From positions 74,802,189 through 74,866,188 of the forward strand of contig CM022946.1 of assembly GCA_012931725.1 (NCBI GenBank): 64,000 bases of DNA, read 5' to 3'. Below, in pieces: positions 32,879-42,873 of the stretch. This DNA is from Litsea cubeba (lineage: Eukaryota > Streptophyta > Magnoliopsida > Laurales > Lauraceae). Position 1 is the first letter of the stretch. Each line of letters starts with the position of its first letter. The position numbers and the translations under genes were made by a program. The notes beneath the pieces were generated by a model. The model did no database searches and was not told where the DNA came from. It saw only the letters and a list, made by a program, of their open reading frames with translations.

Positions 32879-33677
32879 TGTTGGAATTTGAGATGCATTG
32901 AGTTGAATCTTGAAGCATTGGTGTGTTTGGTGTCTCAAGCATCAAATTGTATTGGAATTATTGTCAACACTATGTCTCAATCATGTGTTGAAAGAGTGGA
33001 AGTGATAGAGCTCAAGAAGAATGAAAAAGGAAAACAGTGAAGAAAATCAGTTTTTCCTGGAGCAGTGTACCCGGTCGACCGAGCTCCCTGGCCGGTCGAC
33101 CGAGCATGAAGAAAGTGCAAAATCAGAGCTTACAGTTATTTTTTTGACACAGAGGTCATCCGGTCGATCCAGCTCCTGGTGCAGTCGACCGAGCATGCAC
33201 GAGGTCGACCGAGGCTTCCAGGATGTCGACCGAGCTCGGTTCCAGAATTTGACAACTTACAACTTTTGAAAGTTCGTCAGGCGCCCAGTTCACCCGGTCG
33301 ACCGAGGTCCCCAGCCGGTCGACCGAGCACACACAGACAGCAAGTATTGCAGAATTAGAAGTCTTTTGCTAAAAGTTAGGAATTTTTGGTAATTCGTTTG
33401 GGACTCTTTCTAAACGAATTGTAGCCTATTTTGGACACTCTTTGGGGTTGCTAAAACCTATATAAACACTCCTAATCTCGTTTTCAATAACAAGCATCAA
33501 AGAAAGAAGAGTTTGAGAGAGTTTTGGAGAGAAGAGTGCTTGGAGAAGAAGGTGCTTGTGTCTTGCTGTTGTGGAGCAACTTTCTACAGCAAGTGTGGAC
33601 GAATTTGAAGCCTCATGAAGATGGTATTTTCGTTCATAAGATAAGTCTCTCTTTTATGCTTTAGATTTCTATTTGTA
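32879..33677 (+). repeat. Copia LTR2 (3' LTR), truncated
   Basis: It matches LTR1 from its start to the equivalent of 27074, then stops. It keeps U3, the TATA box and about 200 bp beyond, but lacks the last 480 bp. At the break TTTGTA of the LTR runs into TAGGGAGACC of the antisense gene, with TA shared. Confidence 0.93.
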
Positions 33678-36096
33678 GGGAGACCGTGATCTTTTCCGAC
33701 GAGGCCTTCATGGCTATGCTGGAATCATTCCTCCCACAAACCAATACCTTCGTTGTGACGAATGGTGAGATTGGTTTTTCTTTGAAGGAGCTGAGTGCCA
33801 TTACTGGGTTGCCCATCCTCGGGAAACTCTATGAGGAGTTTATGCCGATTGACAGCGTCCGTGAGGGCCAGTCTGAGGAGTTCAGGCTTCTGTACTTTCA
33901 GCTCGTTGCCTTCTATGATTTTTTGAAGGAGAAGGAGGGTTTGAAAGTTAGATCCAGCAGTTGGAAGAGTTTTAGCTCTTCATTCCCCAATTTTTCTGAT
34001 AGTAGGGAGTCTTCGGATAGCGTGACCCAAGAAGCCGGAGCTCAGGATCCAAGTTCAAAGAAGATCTCGGCCATGCAAGAAGAGTTGAGAGATTTCTGTG
34101 CAAGTACAAACGCCATATGTCCTGACATTGCACTACGGAGAGATCTCGCTATTTACCTCACTTATTGGCTTGGTGAGGCTGTTTTTGCTGGGGGAGATGG
34201 AACGCACATCAGGCCGCATTGTATTTTTTCCGGCTTGTCAGATGGCGTTTGGAGAGCAGCTTGCTTTGGTGCCAGCTCTTTACTCCTACCTGTGTACCGA
34301 ACTGCAGGCTGCTGCCTTTTTGGTTCGGCTTGGGCTTCCCATGAATAGGGTATTTTCAGCCCATATCTTTTATTCGTGGTATGTGTACCACTGTCCTGGC
34401 TTCCACCGGCTGGGTGCTGCACAGGATGATGATCCTCTGATGATTCGACTGGCTAAGGGCAAAGCCGTGTCCGAATCACTTTTGTTTGCCCGCATGAGGA
34501 TCCGACGGTTCAGGGACGTCGAGATGGGGCAGTCTTCAGTGAAGCTTTCTCCAGAGTTGCGGAAGAAGGCTTTTGATTTTGGTGCCTCCCGAGACTCTAC
34601 CAGGGCGGGGTCGGGAAGGCATTATTCCTTGACGAATGCAGAGAGAGAGTGGCTTTTCAGCATACGTGTCGGCACGATGGTGTACCGTAGATATCTTTTC
34701 GTCGACATCCAGCCGTATGTACCCTCTCGCTTTGCTTTGCAGCTGGGCTTTTCTCAAGGCATTGTTGAAGCGCCTTCAAGCATGGTGAAGCGCTTTGGAG
34801 GCTTACAGGATGGGAGAAATGCATGGGCTTTCTATAGTGCTGAAGACACTACAGCCATGATTTCTTATCCTGTGTTGCTGACTTCCCGGACTGCCGGCTT
34901 TGCGAAGTGGTTCGCGGAGAGCTTTTCGGCATATCGGGGGCTTTCCAAGAAGGAGCTTGATGTGAAGCTGGCATCTGGAAAGGGCCTTGGAAAGTCGGAT
35001 GGCGTCCGGCGAGAGGAAGTTTGGGCCTTCCTTTCTGGAGAGAAGCACAAGATAGGCTTTCTCGGTGACCAGGGCGTCATTGGTTCTGAAGCTGTTCGAG
35101 AAATACCTGATGAGGCATTAGAGCATCTAGAACAGGAGGAAGCCGAACTTGGCGCTTGGATGCAAGCGGCATAGAGGCGAGCTTCCGTGGAGTCTACTGG
35201 CAAGAGCAGACCATCCAGTGAGGAGTCAAGTGGGAAACCTGACTCTGACAGCGGGGCATGTTCTTCTAAGAAGCGAGCCCGCCGGAGTAAGAGGGGGAGG
35301 AGTCATCATCGCAGCAAGGGGCAGCATGAGGACTCTCCTGACTTGGAAGTTCCTCTTACTATCAATGAGGATGTGCCAGTGGATGCTGACGAGCCTCCAG
35401 AGAAGAGAAGCCGAGAAGAAGAGACCGTCGGTGAAGGTATGATTCTTCCTTTTTCTCTTTCGATTTCTTTCATGGGATTTTTTCCATGTTATGATTTGCT
35501 TCTTGTTTCTGCTTTTCTTTTCTCTTTTTTTTTTTAGCAGAGGAAGACTTGATGATGCCTGAGGCTCCGGTCGATGAGGTGGTGACGGATCCTGTCGAGG
35601 CACCTAAAGAAGAACCGAGGGGCTCTGGAGTGATCCCGGAGTCTCCAATTGGTATGACTTCTTTTTTTTTTTTTTTGTCTGTGACTTGGTTTGCTAACAC
35701 ATTTCTTGCCAGCTGACTTGCCACAGGATTCCGATGACTTTGAACCATCGATGGACACAAATGTTGATGATGCTTCTGATGAGTTCATGGAGGAGGAAAG
35801 TGTTCCACCAGTCGACGAAGAAGGTATTTTGTAGCTATAACCCTGATATTGATTTTCAAACAGGGTCATATTCATACCTTTTTGTGTTTCTTTTGCAGGT
35901 TTTGAAGTGGCAGAGGAGGATCCGTCGCTTCCAGAGCAAGAGATGCCAGAGGTTGATCCAGAGGTAGAGATTCCTGGGACCAGCTCTGACAATGTTGAGG
36001 AGATTCCTCGTGCTGAGATTCCTTCCCGAGCAGGAGTAGCTTCAGCTGGAAAGAGTTCTTTTGTTACTCTTCCAACAGATGATGATATGAGTAGCC
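33678..36096 (+). pseudogene. Duplicated fragment of the Y antisense gene (mid-exon 2 to exon 5)
   Basis: It is a near-identical copy of 23861-26277, ending with the same TAGCC before a copia LTR. I see about four differences: AGC for AAC near 33849, an extra C near 33867, C for T near 33983, and an extra T near 34231 that breaks the frame at 34220-34240. It keeps the TAG at 35172. It includes introns 2-4 and exons 3-4. It cannot be expressed as a whole gene because exon 1, the promoter and half of exon 2 are missing. Confidence 0.93.
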
Positions 36097-37380
36097 TGTT
36101 GGAATTTGAGATGCATTGAGTTGAATCTTGAAGCATTGGTGTGTTTGGTGTCTCAAGCATCAAATTGTATTGGAATTATTGTCAACACTATGTCTCAATC
36201 ATGTGTTGAAAGAGTGGAAGTGATAGAGCTCAAGAAGAATGAAAAAGGAAAACAGTGAAGAAAATCAGTTTTTCCTGGAGCAGTGTACCCGGTCGACCGA
36301 GCTCCCTGGCCGGTCGACCGAGCATGAAGAAAGTGCAAAATCAGAGCTTACAGTTATTTTTTTTGACACAGAGGTCATCCGGTCGATCCAGCTCCTGGTG
36401 CAGTCGACCGAGCATGCACGAGGTCGACCGAGGCTTCCAGGATGTCGACCGAGCTCGGTTCCAGAATTTGACAACTTACAACTTTTGAAAGTTCGTCAGG
36501 CGCCCAGTTCACCCGGTCGACCGAGGTCCCCAGCCGGTCGACCGAGCACACACAGACAGCAAGTATTGCAGAATTAGAAGTCTTTTGCTAAAAGTTAGGA
36601 ATTTTTGGTAATTCGTTTGGGACTCTTTCTAAACGAATTGTAGCCTATTTTGGACACTCTTTGGGGTTGCTAAAACCTATATAAACACTCCTAATCTCGT
36701 TTTCAATAACAAGCATCAAAGAAAGAAGAGTTTGAGAGAGTTTTGGAGAGAAGAGTGCTTGGAGAAGAAGGTGCTTGTGTCTTGCTGTTGTGGAGCAACT
36801 TTCTACAGCAAGTGTGGACGAATTTGAAGCCTCATGAAGATGGTATTTTCGTTCATAAGATAAGTCTCTCTTTTATGCTTTAGATTTCTATTTGTAAGGG
36901 ATTGAGAGAGAGAGAATTGTAGAGGGGAAAGGGCTGTAGATCAGTTTATCTTCTTTGCTGTAATCATCAAGTTGGTGCTTGGTGTTTTGGGGTTTGGTGA
37001 TCCTGTCTGTGGGTGCAGACAAATTGTAAAGGGAGTTGTAGCTTCCTAGATAGTTGGTGCTATCTGAAACCTAAGGGAGTCGGTGCTTCCTAGATAGTTG
37101 GTGCTATCTGAAACCTAAGGGAGTCGGTGCTTCCTAGATAGTTGGTGCTATCTGAATTTAAGGGTTGGTGCTCTTTGTCGTCGGTGCGACTAAATAAGAT
37201 TCAGACCTGTACCGGATTGTTGTTCGGACGGGATTGAACCGTGGACGTAGCCTTTTGGTGAACCACGTAAAATCTGGTGTCAATTGTGTGGTTTGATTTG
37301 AATTGTTGTTAGCAAGGACCTGTTTAAAAGAGATCACTGATTCACCCCCCCCCCCCTCTCAGTGATCACGAGATCTAACA
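36097..37380 (+). mobile_element. Copia solo LTR3 with perfect TSD
   Basis: A 1284-bp full LTR is flanked on both sides by TAGCC (36092-36096 and 37381-37385). It shares the GAGCTTACAG form with LTR2 (LTR1 has GAGCTACAG), as expected if it arose by recombination between the two LTRs of the same insertion. It is a solo LTR at the same target base as the full element, so it represents a second state of one insertion rather than a new insertion. Confidence 0.93.
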
Positions 37381-38122
37381 TAGCCGACCAACGGAGTTGG
37401 GTGAATCTTCAGCTGGGCCATCACTTCTTTTTGCGAAGAAGGTGGTGGTGCGAGTTCTGAACTCTTGGATTGAGACTCTCTTTTCTGGGCACTTGGAAGC
37501 CGGATTTGGCATGATCCAGCATGTGCAGGAGATTCTCAGTGATGCTGAAGAAGCTGGTCTGGATGTCACAGGTGCCAGGGCGATCGTTGATAGGATCATT
37601 GCACTGGGTGACAAGTGGTTTGAGACCGTGGGTTTGGTCGATGACCAGTTCTTCAAGGAGATGTTCCTGGACCCTGCTGATAAGGCTAAGTCTGACCTGG
37701 ATGAGGCTACAGAAAGCAAGAAGCAGGCAGTCCGAAAGAAGAACTTAGAAGAGCTAACCATCATCGGGCTGACAAATGACCTTAACATCCTTGACAGGGA
37801 GGTCGATGAGGCCAGGAAACGTCTTGAGCATCTGCAGGCACAAGTCGCTGCCAAGTGTACTGCCATAATAGAGGCTCGCGACAGGGAGAGTGCTCTGATT
37901 CACCAGGTTGCAGATTCCAATCGGGTTCTCAAAAGGAAGTCTGATGAGGAGAAACAATGGCAAACTGCTCGAGGTAAGCTTCCTGGTGCGAAAGAAGGGG
38001 TACAGCCCACTCCAGCATCTCATGGCAGGTTCCTGAAGAAGCGTGCCTTGGAATCCTTGACGGCTGAGGCTAAAAGTTTGCTTGGGGAGCTGAACTCTTG
38101 GCTGGAGACCATTTTTTATTGA
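37381..38122 (+). pseudogene. Antisense PMD-like gene, copy Y, 3' part (exon 5b)
   Basis: This continues exon 5 in the correct phase after the copia insertion, ending at TGA 38120-38122. It encodes the C-terminal 240 or so residues. An alpha-helical segment (FAKKVVVRVLNSWIETLF, GMIQHVQEIL) is followed by a long coiled coil with heptad-like leucines (LEELTIIGLTNDLNILDREV). This part has no internal stop. It ends close to the matching ends in Z (4847) and X (51543). Confidence 0.88.
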
Positions 38123-39615
38123 GCTCCTGTATATATATATATTTTTTTACAGAAACCATCCTTCTCTCTCTTTTCTTTTTTTTGGTACCACTTGTATTTT
38201 TTTGGTACTTATTTTTTTGTAGTGCTTGTGAACACTTTCTGTCTTTTTTTTGGTACCACATGTATTTTTTTGGTACTCTTTTTTTTTTTGTTATCCCTAG
38301 GCTCACTTGAATCTTTTTGTGATAAAAGTAATTGCTAAATGGGATGCTCTTTTTTTTGTTATCCCTACGCTCACTTGAATCTTTTTGTGATAAAAGTAAT
38401 TGCTAAATGGGATTTGATCAAAAGGTTGTCATTTTGTGAAAATCTTTTGTCAAATGATTGTTTTGGCATGGAAGCCAGGTTTTTTGTTTGTGGCATGGAA
38501 GCCAATTTTGGCATGAGAGCCAGCTTTTCTTGTGGCATTGATAGCCGGTTTTTTTTTTGTTGTGGCATCTATAGCCAATTTTGGTGGCATTGATAGCCGG
38601 TTTGTTTTGTGGCATCTATAGCCGGTTTTTGGTGGCATTGATAGCCGGTTTGTTTTGTGGCATCTAGAGCCGGTTTTGTGGCATTGATAGCCGGGTTTTT
38701 TTTTAAATCCAAGTTTTTTTGTTTGAGGCATTGATAGCCGGTTTGTGGCATTTATAGCCTGTTTTGATGGCATTTATAGCCGGTTTGGTTTTCAAAAATG
38801 CAAGTATCGACTAAAAGTCGCCTCCCTGCTCAATGTTCTTGCAAGTATCGATGGAATGTCGCATCCTTGCTCATTCGGTTGCGAGTATCGATGGAATGTC
38901 GCATCCTCACAGATTTGGGTGCAAGTATCGATGGAATGTCGCATCCTTGCTTTTCAAAAATTTTGGTTTTGCGGGTACTGACTTGATGTCGTTTTCCCAA
39001 CGATTTTTTTTTTGAAATTTGTGGTTTTCTCGAACCTTTGGGTTATGGATATCAACTGAGATGTTGCGTCTCCATGTTTAGGTTTTTTCGAACCTTTGAA
39101 ATTTGGGTTGTGGATATCAACTGAAATGTTGCGTCTCCACAGTTTTGGATTTTGCAGGTATCGACGAAATGTCGCTTTCCTGCGATTTTGGAAGTGTCGA
39201 ACATGGTTCATATGCTTCCGATTTGTGCGAGTATCGACTAAGCATCGCTTCCTCGCGGTTTTTTGAAAAACCATTTTTTTTTTGTTTAAAGACACGAGGG
39301 TCATAAGTTTTGACCTAAAACCATTTTGGCGGCAAAAGGCAGGGTGGACTAGGATGGAAATCCCTGAATCCGGATTTTGTTTCAAACCATGAGTTTTGGG
39401 TTCTAGGGTTGAAAATTTTGGTCAAGTTAGGGAAAGGTTCCTAAACTTGGATATTTTTTTTGAACAATGAAACGATGAAAGTAAGCATTGTTTTAAATTT
39501 CTAGAAATTTTAACATTTGATATGAAAATTCTAAAAAAGGGTGGGTTTAGCGAACGTGTACCTGGAAACCGGTTTTGGCCATACAGGCATTGCTCTTACC
39601 CAGTTGGGTAAGTCT
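38123..39615. repeat. Y region between antisense gene and pol: minisatellite blocks
   Basis: No gene. T-rich GGTACC-bearing repeats lie at 38160-38300. About twelve units of the 20-25 bp GGCATTGATAGCCGG family lie at 38463-38790. Units carrying GTATCGATGGAATGTCGCAT lie at 38798-38965, and two 60-bp GATATCAACTGAAATGTTGCG units at 39040-39150. The two convergent genes (antisense gene and pol) both end here. Confidence 0.75.
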
Positions 39616-42030
39616 TCAAGGGTAGTACCGCTTTAAGAACTTGCCATTGATGGGCAGCATACATCTGTCACCTTCCATGTTTAGGAGTGCGTATGCGCCA
39701 TTGGAGAAAACTTTGTCGATGACGTAGGGTCCCTCCCATTTTGGCTCAAATTTGCCTTTGGATTTGTGAGCGAAGATCATTGGTCTTTTTACCGCAAGAA
39801 CCAAGTCACTCTTTTTGTAGGCGCATTGCCGGACCTTTTTATCGAAAGATCCTGCCATGCGTGCTTGGTAAAGTTCAATGCTTTGTTGAGCTTCGAGCCG
39901 TCTCTCATCGAGATTGTCCAGCTCATGGAGTCGCAATTTGACATTGCTTTCTTGAGTCATGTCATTTTGCAAGGATACCCTCAAGGAAGGAATTTGTATT
40001 TCCAAGGGCACGACAGCTTCGCATCCATAGACCAAGGAGAATGGTGTGCTATGGGTTAGTCCTCGAACGGTGGTTCGATAGGCCCATAAAGCTTCAGACA
40101 TTTTGTCGCTCCAGTCTCTTTTGTGACTAGAGACCATTTTTTTGAGGATTTTGCAGAGTGTCTTGTTGAAAGCTTCTGCTAACCCGTTTGCTGCCGGATT
40201 GTATGGAGTCGAAGGACAGCTTTGGATTTTGTATTTGTCGCAGAACCTGTAGAATCGATGATCCCGGAACTGGGGTCCGTTATCATGGACGAATCTTTTA
40301 GGTATGCCGAAACGACAAATGATGTTGGTGCGCAGGAACTGAAGGACTGATGAGGTCTTCATTTCGTTAAACGCAAATGCTTCTGACCACTTGGAGAAAT
40401 AATCCGTAGCGGCGAAGATGAAGCGATGACCTTTGCTCGAAGGGGGAGAAATAGGACCTATGATGTCCATACCCCAGGCTTCGAAAGGCCATGAGATCGC
40501 TGTAGGATGCAGCCATTCTGGAGGCATGTGAATGTAATCTCCATGAACTTGGCATTGTTGGCAGCGCTTAGCAAATTGCATTGCATCGGCTACCATGGTA
40601 GGCCAGTAATATCCTAACCTTTTTATCTGATCATAGAGCTCAGGTCCAGCCTGATGAGCTCCGCAAAGACCAGCATGAACTTCTTTGAGTGTTTCTTCAG
40701 CCTCTTGTTGTGACAAGCAGCGTAGAAGTACTCCGTTGAAGGATTTCCTGTAAAGGATTTTTGAAGGAATATCCAAATGAAAGCTTGGGGTTCGCCTTTG
40801 GATGCTTACCCGTTCTTTTGGATCTTCAGGTAGGATTCCGAACATAATGTAATCAATGAACGGATCCCTCCAGTCGCCGATTGAAGTTTGAAGGATTGAA
40901 ATCCGACTTCCGACCACTTGGTGGCATTCAGCAACTGCTTGGTGTGTGTTAAGAGGAGGAAGGATTCTTCTTTCGCACACTGTGATTTGCATGTTTTCCC
41001 CTTCCTGGATTGCCATGGATACGGCAAGTCCGGCTAGGGCAACTGCACGTATGTTTTCACCTCTACGAATGTGGGTGATGTGACAGATGTCAAACTTTTG
41101 CAGAAGTGATTGTGCCTTGTTGTAGTAAGGTAACAAATCTGGCTTCCTGACTTCAAATTTCTGATTCATCTGGTTGACGATCAGTTGAGAGTCTCCAAAG
41201 ACTTCCAGCCTGGTGATACCGGATTCGATGGCGAGTTCCAATCCCGACGAGACGCCGAAGAAGCATTTCAAAGGATTCATTCGCAGTTTGTGTTTGCGAA
41301 GCCGGAGGAAGACTTCTCGAAGGTTTTCGAGATGATCTTCTTTTCTTTTGCTTTTGACGGCGAGGTCATCAACGTAACATTCAACCGTCTTGTGCTGCAT
41401 ATCTTGGAATATTTTCATCATAGCCCTCTGATATGTGGCACCAGCATTTTTCAGACCAAATGGCATGACAGTGTAGCAATACACGCCAAATGGGGTCCGA
41501 AAAGATGTATGTTTTTCATCTTCAGGATGCATCTTTATCTGATTGCAGCCAGAGAAACCATCCATGAATGTCATTCGCTCGAATCCACAGGTATTATCAA
41601 TCATTACCTCTGGTATGGGGAGCGGAAATTCATCTTTAGGGCATGCGCCATTCAGGTCTCTATAGTCAATACAGACCCTGATCTGCCCATTTTTCTTTGT
41701 CACGGGGACAATGTTGGCCAACCATTCAGGTTGTTGTTCCTCACGGATGAAGCCGACGCTTTTGAGTTTTTGAACTTCTTGTTCAATTTTATCCATCACA
41801 TCTGGACGGAATCTTCTTTGGCCTTGCTTGACAGGCTTGATGTCTTCTTGAAGATTGAGTTTGTGAACCGCTATTTTGGGGTCTAAGCCTTTATTTTGGA
41901 AAGGTTCAAGCATGGAGTTTGATGAAGAAGCATCCGATCTATGGAAGAAGATCGGCTTTTCCTTTGCTGAAGTTGCTGGAACAACAAAGGAAGCTGACGT
42001 AGGATCTTCTATGTCAGAAGTTATCTCCAT
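39616..42030 (-). pseudogene. Y pol: reverse transcriptase and integrase, RNase H deleted in frame
   Basis: An 804-residue open frame. RT motifs are visible: KKNGQIRVCIDYRDLN, FMDGFSGCNQIK, VMPFGLKNAGATYQRAM and CYVDDLAVKS. After FFGVSSG the frame jumps straight into ELAIESGIT, the second half of the archaeal-type RNase H. The 918 bp present in X (54650-55567) are missing, which removes the RT connection, RNase H and the start of the second RNase H. Integrase follows with an HHCC finger and its D, D and E intact (GMDIIGP, VHDNGPQF, GLAEAFNK). The frame ends at FLKRYYP. Without RNase H it could not support its own reverse transcription. A second deletion of 786 bp sits at 41890. Confidence 0.92.
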
Positions 42031-42114
42031 TGGAGTGAGAGCAGGCTGAACTTGCTGAGTGTCAGCTTGGCTTGACGATGCGTCGTCTTCTGGCTCTGAA
42101 TCCGAGTCCGTGTC

Positions 42115-42759
42115 TTACATGATAGACATGAAAGAGACAACAGATTTGCCCCCAGGCTTTTGCTTTGCCTTCTTCACTTTAGTTGTGATGACCAAAGGCT
42201 TTGAAGATTTAAGAGAGATGATGAAGGGAGTTTGAATGCTCTCTTCAGATTTACCGGATGGTTTGTTTTCTTCTGGTGATTGTTGAGGAGCTTTGCCTTT
42301 ATCTTTCTGGAGATTTTCGGCAAAGGATGCTGTGTGCTTCTCCTCTTCTTCTTTTTCACCTTCATACATCTGTGAGTCTGCGAAGTGGACTTCTTTACCT
42401 TTGAAGGGTTTTCTGTCCGCAAAGACTCGATGTATCATGCCGTCGTCGCCAACAAACTTGATGCATTGATGTAGAGTTGAAGGGACAACACCATTCTCGT
42501 GGATCCAAGGGCGTCCGAGAAGGATGTTGTAGCATGAAGGGGTTTTTATTGCATACACTGTGACCTCAGAGATAAGATCACCGATCTGCAACTTGAACCT
42601 GATTTTGCCGATAGGCCTTTGAGTACTCCCATCGTATCCAAAGATAGATACAGATGTGTGGCTCAGCTTGCTGGGTGGGATGCCCAACTCTTTAAGAGTC
42701 GATGTGGAGATGAGGTTGAGTGCAGAACCTGGGTCGATCTGAACTCTATGCATAGGCAT
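42115..42759 (-). pseudogene. Y protease region
   Basis: Aspartic-protease-like fold: QIDPGSALNLI as the active-site segment (DPG instead of the usual DTG/DSG), GYDGSTQRPIG, and ILLGRPWIHENG as the second conserved block. TAA at 42115 replaces the CAA present in X at the same place, cutting it from pol. Confidence 0.8.
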
Positions 42760-42873
42760 TTCCTTGATATACCCTATGAAGTACAGGGGTCGGTTATGCC
42801 TGGTTTCGCCAAGTAGGAGGTCGTCCTTTGTGAAGGCGATGGTTGCACTCGCTGCTTTTTTAACCGAGAGGCA

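Larger units (their letters stand above)
26278..33677 (+). mobile_element. Ty1/copia retrotransposon (SIRE/Tork-like), 3' LTR truncated
   Basis: LTR1, a tRNA-Met-type primer-binding site, one long gag-pol frame, a polypurine tract and 799 bp of LTR2 follow in order. The domain order protease, integrase, reverse transcriptase, RNase H is that of Ty1/copia. The repeated GGGGGAG purine tracts after pol and the multi-zinc-knuckle Gag resemble the SIRE and Tork groups; no envelope-like frame follows pol. LTR1 and LTR2 differ by only a couple of length changes over about 800 bp, so the insertion is recent. The right end was lost in the rearrangement at 33677. Confidence 0.93.

Noticed and set aside
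26278..37380. Tandem array of two copia elements sharing an LTR
   Set aside because: The segment between LTR2 and LTR3 is Y antisense-gene sequence ending in TAGCC, not copia interior.
41185..41886. 233-codon plus-strand frame, with a partner at 55613-56182
   Set aside because: It is the exact antisense of conserved RT motifs and is open only because of RT codon constraints.
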